Source of the DNA: an uncultured Ruminococcus sp.
GTDB taxonomy: Bacteria; Bacillota; Clostridia; Oscillospirales; CAG-272
Length of the DNA: 10,389 bases
NCBI GenBank assembly: GCA_902797495.1
Contig: CADBTH010000022.1
Location: 1-10,389, forward strand
Direction of reading: 5' to 3'
Position 1 is the first letter of the stretch. Every line of letters begins with the position of its first letter. The translations under genes were made by a program, and so were the position numbers. A model generated the notes under the pieces. It saw only the letters and a list, made by a program, of their open reading frames with translations. It was not told where the DNA came from and made no database searches. Below, in pieces: positions 6,050 through 10,389 of this stretch.

Positions 6050-7126
6050 ATGAAATACTCAGTCGACGCGAACCGCCGCGAGCCGCTCTATTTACAGCTT
6101 TACTATCAGATAAGGGACGATATCGTATCGGGCGCTCTTCCGCCGCTCTCGAAGCTCCCGTCGAAAAGGACCGTCGCGGAGGAGTGCGGCGTCAGCGTGA
6201 TAACCGTCGAGCACACTTATTCCCTTCTCGCGGACGAGGGGTACGTCGTATCGAAAGAGCGAAGCGGCTTTTACGTCGCCGCGGGCGACTCCGTCATCCC
6301 GTCTCACGGAGCGGCGTCGCAGAAGAATTCAAAGAGCGCGCACCACATCAAGACGGAGTTTCCGCTCTCATCTTTCAAGAAGCATATGCGCGCGGTGCTC
6401 TCCGACTACACGGACGAGCTCGTCGAGCGCGCGCCGAACAACGGATGCGCGGAGCTCCGCGAGGCGATCTCCGGATACCTCGGCAGATTCCGCGGGATCT
6501 CCGTGTCGCCTGATCAGATCGTCATCGGCTCGGGAGCAGAATACCTCTATTCTCTTCTTATCCAGTTTTTCGGAAGGGACAGGCTTTACGGTATCGAGGA
6601 TCCCTGCTACCGCAAGATCGAGCAGGTCTACCGCGCCAACGGCATCTCTTTCGAGCGTCTCGCCCTCGGCGACGACGGAATAAGAACGGAATCTCTTCGC
6701 TCGGCGCGCTCGAACGTTCTTCACATCACGCCCTACCACAGTTTCCCGAGCGGAGTCACGGCGTCGCCCGCCAAGCGGCGCGCCTACGTCGAATGGGCTA
6801 AGGAGCGCGACGCCTGCATAATCGAAGACGACTATGAATCGGAATTTTCCACCCTTTCGAAGCCCGTCGACACGATATGGTCTCTCGACCCCGACGGGCG
6901 CGTCGTGTATCTCAACACTTTTTCGAAGACTCTCGCGCCGTCCGTCAGGATCGGATATATGGTCATCCCGTCGCCGCTTCTTAAAGAATACGAGGAAAAG
7001 CTCGGCTTTTACTCCTGCACCGTCCCCGTCTTCGATCAGCTCTCCCTCGCCTCGTTCATCGACAGCGGCGAGTTCGAGCGGCATATAAATAAAATGAGAC
7101 GGCGCTTGCGCAGCCGTCTCAAATGA
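6050..7126 (+). CDS. MocR/PdxR-type GntR regulator with aminotransferase domain, C-terminally shortened
   Basis: This 358-residue protein combines a GntR winged-helix DNA-binding domain (about 10-78; PLYLQLYYQIRDDIVSG, LPSKRTVAEECGVSVITVEHTY, SGFYVA) with a fold-type I aminotransferase-like domain. In the second part I see NNGCAELREAI (130-140), IGSGAEYLYSLL (159-170), ITPYHSFPSGV (226-236), IIEDDYESEF (257-266) and NTFSKTLAPSVRIGYMVIP (289-307), with K293 as the probable PLP-binding lysine. MocR proteins usually reach about 450-480 residues; this one ends just after SGEFERHINKMRRR, so roughly 100 residues of the small C-terminal subdomain, normally including a substrate-binding arginine, are absent. 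The last nine codons lie in a terminator hairpin for the convergent gene. It is divergent from a pyridoxal kinase gene, pointing to a PdxR-like role in B6 homeostasis. It may be a degraded pseudogene or a shortened working repressor. Confidence 0.82.
   Translation: MKYSVDANRREPLYLQLYYQIRDDIVSGALPPLSKLPSKRTVAEECGVSVITVEHTYSLLADEGYVVSKERSGFYVAAGDSVIPSHGAASQKNSKSAHHIKTEFPLSSFKKHMRAVLSDYTDELVERAPNNGCAELREAISGYLGRFRGISVSPDQIVIGSGAEYLYSLLIQFFGRDRLYGIEDPCYRKIEQVYRANGISFERLALGDDGIRTESLRSARSNVLHITPYHSFPSGVTASPAKRRAYVEWAKERDACIIEDDYESEFSTLSKPVDTIWSLDPDGRVVYLNTFSKTLAPSVRIGYMVIPSPLLKEYEEKLGFYSCTVPVFDQLSLASFIDSGEFERHINKMRRRLRSRLK
7083..7121 (-). terminator. Terminator of the 324-residue membrane-protein gene, overlapping the end of mocR
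   Basis: A 9-bp inverted repeat (TGAGACGGC 7095-7103 with GCCGTCTCA 7113-7121) has a 9-nt loop. On the minus strand it is followed by TTTTATTTATAT (7083-7094), so it terminates the membrane-protein gene that ends at 7148. On the plus strand no T-tract follows, so it is unlikely to end mocR transcripts efficiently. The hairpin codes for the final residues of the MocR protein. Confidence 0.75.
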
Positions 7127-7147
7127 ATCGGTATTTCAGAATTCCGC

Positions 7148-8122
7148 TTACAGATCGCCTTCCGTGCGAAGCTTTCTGAATTTTGCGGATTTGCCGTCGA
7201 GCATTGCGAACGACTCTTCGGTCGGGACGTCGTTTACGCCGCTTTCCATGTAGTTGCGGAGAACTCCGACGAGAACGAAGGGACGAACGAACGCAGAGTG
7301 GATGATGCCCCATACGATCAAAGCCGCGATACCCGCTGCAATCATCATGACGTACTTCGGATCGCTCATGAACGCGGGAAGCTCCTTTCCAAGACGAACG
7401 GCAGCCTCGCCGATCTCGGCGGTCAGTACCGTGAACGCCTTCGGGAACATCGAGAAAATTCCGAAGAAAAGTCCGAAGAAAGCTCCGCCGATAACGATCA
7501 GGAAAAGAAGGCTCATACCGAATATTCTTCCCACATTCTTAAGAAACGTCTTACCGTGCTTGAAGAAAAGCACCGCGCCCTCGCACATCGCTTTCGTACT
7601 CTTCTGATCCTTGCGGTAGAAGACCCATCCGAGACAACAGTCGCAAAGGTATCCGACGACTGTCTGGACTCCGCTTCCGATAACGCTTCCGACAGTTCCG
7701 CCCTTGTCGCCGCCTATCGCGTTGCCGACTGCGGTCAGACCTCTCGAGAGCTGATTGAAGATCGCCTTGATAATTCTCGTTACCGCGAAATACGCCGCGA
7801 CGGTCGCGAAGCGCTCCTTGACTATTCTCTTTCCCTCTCCGAGTACGTCGTCGGGCAGAGCGTTTTCAGTAACGCCCTTCGTCATCATCGCTATCTGTCC
7901 CGCTTTGTACTTGTAGCTCACGTAACGCAGGAAGATCGCGAGCGCAATGATACCGATCAGAAAACCTATACCGAGTCCGATCAGACCTTTGTTGTTGACT
8001 TTATCCATGATAAAGAATCCCGCCGCGCTGAGCGCGCCGAGCGCGAGGAACGCAAGCAGATCAAACAACAGCCTTCGCACCGAGAAGGTCAGCGTTCTTT
8101 TGTAGATCTCTTTGTTTGTCAT
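7148..8122 (-). CDS. Multi-helix membrane protein of unknown function
   Basis: I do not recognise this 324-residue protein. Clear hydrophobic helices lie at about 17-39, 47-67, 201-226 and 258-284, with weaker ones near 107-122 and 148-168, so four to six membrane passes are likely. Between helices are charged stretches such as DDVLGEGKRIVKERF (91-105). A glycine-rich run (GNAIGGDKGGTVGSVIGSG, 133-151) leads to a Cys cluster, YLCDCCLGW (158-166), then FYRKDQKSTKAMCEGAVLFF (168-187), and the tail is charged (FRKLRTEGDL). The segment from 150 to 200 recalls choline-transporter-like (CTL/SLC44) proteins, but the match is too loose for a call. GAGGAG lies 7 nt upstream of the ATG. The gene has a perfect consensus promoter with an inverted repeat across its -10 and its own terminator, so it should be strongly expressed unless repressed. 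Confidence 0.75.
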   Translation of the reverse strand: MTNKEIYKRTLTFSVRRLLFDLLAFLALGALSAAGFFIMDKVNNKGLIGLGIGFLIGIIALAIFLRYVSYKYKAGQIAMMTKGVTENALPDDVLGEGKRIVKERFATVAAYFAVTRIIKAIFNQLSRGLTAVGNAIGGDKGGTVGSVIGSGVQTVVGYLCDCCLGWVFYRKDQKSTKAMCEGAVLFFKHGKTFLKNVGRIFGMSLLFLIVIGGAFFGLFFGIFSMFPKAFTVLTAEIGEAAVRLGKELPAFMSDPKYVMMIAAGIAALIVWGIIHSAFVRPFVLVGVLRNYMESGVNDVPTEESFAMLDGKSAKFRKLRTEGDL

Positions 8123-8167
8123 AATCCATCTCCTCTTTTAATGCCCGACCGTCAAAAAACAGATACC

Positions 8168-8192
8168 CGGGTTGATAATCAATTATAACCCG
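8168..8192. promoter_or_regulatory. Inverted repeat overlapping a -10 box, candidate operator
   Basis: CGGGTTGATAAT (starting at 8168) is mirrored by ATTATAACCCG (ending at 8192), one base shorter. The CGGGTT/AACCCG arms are exact, with 13 nt of AT-rich sequence between. It covers the -10 box and predicted start of the membrane-protein gene, the usual place for a repressor site. No regulator gene is next to it. It has no T-tract, so it is not a good terminator. Confidence 0.45.
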
Positions 8193-8210
8193 AGTATTCC
8201 GAAATGTCAA
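8182..8210 (-). promoter_or_regulatory. Perfect consensus sigma-A promoter of the 324-residue membrane-protein gene
   Basis: On the minus strand TTGACA (8205-8210) and TATAAT (8182-8187) are separated by exactly 17 nt, matching consensus at all twelve positions. Transcription would begin near 8175, about 53 nt before the ATG at 8122. It lies within the 123-nt gap after the YczE-family gene. Confidence 0.9.
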
Positions 8211-8245
8211 CAACGTCGTTAATAATTCGGCAATAAATTACATTG

Positions 8246-8956
8246 CTATTTTTTTGCGCGGCGCGTCCTGTCCGCCCTGCCCTTTCCGAACAGAACTCTG
8301 AACGACTCGAAAAGATGCTGATGAACGATCCCCGTTGCGTCGAAGCGGACGGTCCTGAAGGCGAGCTGCATTATCGGTCCGGCGCCGAGCGCGCATATGA
8401 CGGTCCCGATACCGACCGGGCCGCCGAGGAGCCACCCGATCAGGGTCGCCGTTGACAGAAGCCCTATGCTGACGGCTCCTATCGGTAGCTTCTTCAGTCT
8501 CTTGGCAAGTCCGACGAGAAGCGTGTCGCGCGGACCGCATCCGAGCGACGCCGCCATATACGTGAACTGTGTGTAAGCTATGACGACGAGTCCCGCGATC
8601 ATCACCGGTATCCCGACGAGCGCTGAAGAGCACGCGGGCACAACGTTCAGTTTATTGAAAAGGTCTACCGATTTTCCCACGACCACCGCGTCTATGAACA
8701 TGGCGATCCCGATCGGCTCTTTTAGCAGCACGTCGATCACGAGGATCGTCACGGAAACCGCGACCGAAGCGTTTCCGTAGAGTATGCCGAGCGTCTTAGA
8801 AATGCCGAGCCCGAGCACGTCCCAGGGCCCCGCGCCTATGTTCGCCTGTATCGTCAGATACACGCCGAAGCCGTTGACGAAGAGGCTGAACGCCGCGATA
8901 AGTATATTGAGAGCGATAGACTTCGCATTCGCATTTTTCCGCAGTTCGCTCCACAT
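8246..8956 (-). CDS. YczE-family integral membrane protein
   Basis: This 236-residue protein belongs to the YczE/YitT-like group of bacterial membrane proteins, whose transport substrate is not established. Hydrophobic helices lie at about 14-36, 60-78, 82-100, 110-132, 155-175 and 178-200. Two related segments, ANIGAGPWDVLGLG (38-51) and ASLGCGPRDTLLVG (136-149), show the GPxDxL repeat typical of the family and suggest an internal duplication. The C-terminus is strongly basic (GKGRADRTRRAKK), probably cytoplasmic. The start is the ATG at 8954-8956, because GGAG lies 6 nt upstream; a TTG at 8966-8968 in the same frame overlaps that site and is unlikely. A promoter lies upstream, but I find no convincing terminator after the stop, so transcripts could run into the next membrane-protein gene. 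The family call is good; its function here is unknown. Confidence 0.85.
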   Translation of the reverse strand: MWSELRKNANAKSIALNILIAAFSLFVNGFGVYLTIQANIGAGPWDVLGLGISKTLGILYGNASVAVSVTILVIDVLLKEPIGIAMFIDAVVVGKSVDLFNKLNVVPACSSALVGIPVMIAGLVVIAYTQFTYMAASLGCGPRDTLLVGLAKRLKKLPIGAVSIGLLSTATLIGWLLGGPVGIGTVICALGAGPIMQLAFRTVRFDATGIVHQHLFESFRVLFGKGRADRTRRAKK

Positions 8957-8962
8957 AGGCCA

Positions 8963-8967
8963 CTCCA
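8963..8967 (-). promoter_or_regulatory. Ribosome binding site that fixes the YczE-family start
   Basis: TGGAG on the minus strand lies 6 nt before the ATG at 8954-8956. The in-frame TTG overlapping this motif would add four residues (MEWP) and has no binding site of its own. Confidence 0.6.
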
Positions 8968-9005
8968 AAACAGTTTATCGATCAAACTATATCGTACAGA
9001 AAGAC

Positions 9006-9034
9006 ATTGTATCAAATGTTCGCGTGAAAATCAA
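9006..9034 (-). promoter_or_regulatory. Predicted sigma-A promoter of the YczE-family gene
   Basis: On the minus strand TTGATT (9029-9034) is 17 nt from TACAAT (9006-9011), preceded by TGA as an extended -10. The start would be near 8999 with a leader of about 43 nt. It lies in the 103-nt gap between the lipoprotein stop and the YczE-family ATG; I see no terminator for the lipoprotein gene there. Confidence 0.75.
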
Positions 9035-9059
9035 TACCGTTCGACAAATCCGGGCGTTC

Positions 9060-9779
9060 TTATTCGACGATGATATGTTTAACGCAGTCGCACCTTATCT
9101 CGTAGCTTCTGCCGCTGCCGTCCGTGCAGTTCACGGTGAGGATGCCGGAGTCGATCGCGGCGCCGTCGCAGGTCACGGCAGTCTTACACCCTTTGTCTAC
9201 GAGAGCCGCCGCAATTATGAAAGAGTCGAACTTCGAGTGATCGCTTCTTTCATATTCCATATATAAACCCGAATACAGGTCGTCCGTCGCGTTGAATACC
9301 GTCTCGGAATTCTTCAGCACGGTCGAGTCTCTGTACTCCGAAATATCGAATTCTGACGTCTTCTTCCCGGACAGTTTTTCAAAACCGATCTTGTCCGCAT
9401 ACGCCGTGACTTCCGACTTGATGCGGCTCGAGGATGACGGGCTCATGGAAAAAGAATCCTCGCCGTAGAAGCCCGAACGGTAAAAATATCCCAGTTCCAC
9501 GCTGTAGCCGTCATCCGTCGGATAAGTGCCAACGGCGATACTTCCGTTCATTTCAAATCTCAGCTCTATCGGAACTCTTTCGTTTCCGAATCTGAAGTAC
9601 CCCGTCGTCCGTCCTTCTTCGTCGGAATCGATGAAGATCCTGCCGTCCTCGGACTGCCACTGCGTACCGGGTTGTTTCGCGGGACATTTGCCGTACGACG
9701 TGTCGTTGCATCCCGTCAGCGCGAACGGGATCAGAAGGCAGACTGTTATCAGGAGCGATATAGACCGAAGCTTTTTCAT
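9060..9779 (-). CDS. Lipoprotein of unknown function, coupled to ogt
   Basis: This 239-residue protein is an exported lipoprotein: the basic start MKKLR, a hydrophobic core to about residue 20, and the lipobox LTGC (21-24), whose C24 would be lipidated and anchored on the outer face of the membrane. The mature part is rich in beta-type sequence, beginning WQSEDGRIFI (41-50) and continuing FRFGNERVPIELRFEMNG (62-79). This resembles small beta-domains seen in many clostridial lipoproteins, but I cannot name a family. A serine-rich turn (SMSPSSSSRIKS, 111-122) separates it from a C-terminal half ending with five cysteines (198, 204, 218, 230, 232), which could form disulfides outside the cell. 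Its ATG overlaps the stop of the DNA methyltransferase gene by 4 nt (ATGA), implying coupled translation, though a functional link to DNA repair is not obvious. Confidence 0.8.
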   Translation of the reverse strand: MKKLRSISLLITVCLLIPFALTGCNDTSYGKCPAKQPGTQWQSEDGRIFIDSDEEGRTTGYFRFGNERVPIELRFEMNGSIAVGTYPTDDGYSVELGYFYRSGFYGEDSFSMSPSSSSRIKSEVTAYADKIGFEKLSGKKTSEFDISEYRDSTVLKNSETVFNATDDLYSGLYMEYERSDHSKFDSFIIAAALVDKGCKTAVTCDGAAIDSGILTVNCTDGSGRSYEIRCDCVKHIIVE

Positions 9780-10306
9780 TTTCTTTCCGTATCCTTTTTA
9801 TTTACCGTTTTCTTTTCCAGCTCAAGCAGAGCCGCTTTTCTGTAAAGTCCTCCTGCGTATCCGGTGAGCGAGCCGCCATATCCCACCACCCTGTGGCACG
9901 GAACGATCAGCGAGACCGGATTTCTTCCGACCGCGCCGCCGACCGCCTGAGCAGACGTACGGGCGACGCCGCGTTTCCGGGCTATCTCTTTCGCGATCGC
10001 GCCGTATGTCGAGGTCTCTCCGTAGGGTATCTTCAGCATCGCCGCGCAGACTTCTTCCTGAAAAGGAGTCAGTTCAAAACGAAGAGGGGGCGTGAAGTCC
10101 GGTATCTCTCCGCCGAAATACGCGTCGAGCCACTTTACGGTCTGAATGACGGCGGGGAGTCCCGAGCCGTCTTTTTCATATCCGGATAACGACGGGAAAT
10201 GAGTCTGTCCGTCGAACCACAGCCCGGTGAGATATTCGCCGTCGCTCGCAAGAGTTATCCCGCCGAGAGGGGATGTATAGCGGGAAACGTATCTTATCTC
10301 CGTCAT
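9776..10306 (-). CDS. ogt: Methylated-DNA-[protein]-cysteine S-methyltransferase (Ogt type)
   Basis: This 176-residue suicide repair protein transfers the alkyl group from O6-alkylguanine in DNA to its own cysteine. The active-site motif is VPCHRV (135-140) with C137 as acceptor, followed by GGSLTGYAGGLYRKAALLELE (144-164), which carries the conserved GYAGG turn. The helix-turn-helix region includes PFQEEVCAAMLKIPYGETSTYG (81-102), and the N-terminal Ogt domain covers about 1-75. In SAQAVGGAVGRNP (118-130) a glutamine (Q120) sits where human MGMT has its arginine finger (ARAVGG); I recall this variant as common in Firmicute homologues. Length is normal for Ogt and there is no Ada N-terminal domain. 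The start overlaps the upstream gene by 4 nt (ATGA), and the stop overlaps the lipoprotein start in the same way. A TGCAGGAGAATGACCG context supplies GGAG 8 nt before the ATG. Confidence 0.95.
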   Translation of the reverse strand: MTEIRYVSRYTSPLGGITLASDGEYLTGLWFDGQTHFPSLSGYEKDGSGLPAVIQTVKWLDAYFGGEIPDFTPPLRFELTPFQEEVCAAMLKIPYGETSTYGAIAKEIARKRGVARTSAQAVGGAVGRNPVSLIVPCHRVVGYGGSLTGYAGGLYRKAALLELEKKTVNKKDTERK

Positions 10307-10389
10307 CGGTCATTCTCCTGCATAGCGGAAAGGATCTCAAAAAGACCGACTTTGCGTGCCGTCTCTTTCGTCGGAGCGACAGTCTCTCC
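10303..10389 (-). CDS. C-terminal end of an unidentified gene upstream of ogt
   Basis: The last 28 codons of a minus-strand gene enter from the right edge, beginning GETVAPTKETARKVGLF and ending with SAMQENDR and a TGA. The stop overlaps the ogt ATG by 4 nt (ATGA), the same arrangement as at the other end of ogt, which supports this frame as real and places it in the same operon. The visible residues are too few to name the product. A second DNA-repair enzyme would be a natural neighbour, but nothing seen here demonstrates that. Confidence 0.6.
   Translation of the reverse strand, partial: GETVAPTKETARKVGLFEILSAMQENDR

Noticed and set aside
7127..8188. Readthrough of the mocR TGA at 7124-7126 into the open plus-strand frame beyond it, as a source of the missing C-terminus.
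   Set aside because: The translation after the stop (beginning IGISEFRLQIAFRAK) shows no MocR C-terminal pattern and is antisense to the membrane-protein gene.
8222..8245. Possible terminator after the YczE-family gene, formed by GCAAT and ATTGC.
   Set aside because: The stem is only 5 bp and AT-rich, and no T-tract follows it on the minus strand.
1..10389. CRISPR arrays, tRNA or rRNA genes, insertion sequences, phage genes, toxin-antitoxin pairs.
   Set aside because: No spaced repeats, cloverleaf-like sequence, transposase or integrase motifs, or paired small genes of that kind were seen on either strand.

Overview
The window is a protein-coding stretch of a bacterial chromosome. It is fairly GC-rich, with AT-rich intergenic gaps, sigma-A/sigma-70 type promoters (17-bp spacers, several with a TG-extended -10), AGGAG-type ribosome binding sites and classical hairpin-plus-U-tract terminators. 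The gene set (CotH-family protein, two-subunit class I fumarase with malic enzyme, YczE-type membrane protein, MocR/pyridoxal-kinase pair, lipobox lipoprotein) suggests a Gram-positive, probably anaerobic Firmicute of the Clostridia, of the sort common in gut metagenomes. That placement is inference, because no marker gene is present.

Layout from left to right. Positions 1-723 (minus) hold the N-terminal part of a secreted CotH kinase-family protein with its own promoter. An operon on the minus strand (2364 down to 848) encodes a small three-helix membrane protein and a leaderless BNR/Asp-box sialidase-like protein, and ends at a strong terminator (811-836). Upstream of it is a tight carbon-metabolism operon (4982 down to 2423): malic enzyme, fumarase alpha, fumarase beta. 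No terminator is visible after fumarase beta, and the -35 box of the sialidase operon overlaps its stop codon, so the two operons may be linked by readthrough.

Positions 5095-5937 (minus) encode a pyridoxal/pyridoxamine kinase. It is divergent from a MocR/PdxR-type regulator (6050-7126, plus), the only plus-strand gene. That regulator stops about 100 residues short of the usual family length, exactly inside the terminator hairpin of the convergent membrane-protein gene. The right part of the window is all minus strand: a 324-residue multi-helix membrane protein of unknown function behind a perfect consensus promoter (7148-8122), a YczE-family membrane protein (8246-8956), then a group with 4-nt ATGA overlaps: an unidentified gene running in from the right edge, an Ogt-type O6-alkylguanine-DNA methyltransferase, and a lipoprotein of unknown function.

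Metabolically, fumarase and malic enzyme connect fumarate, malate and pyruvate plus CO2. The kinase and the MocR protein form a probable pyridoxal-phosphate salvage and sensing pair. There is no CRISPR array, RNA gene, insertion sequence or phage element. The most unusual item is the shortened MocR regulator, followed by the leaderless sialidase with its membrane partner and the lipoprotein coupled to a DNA-repair gene. I see no clear evidence of a wholly new system.
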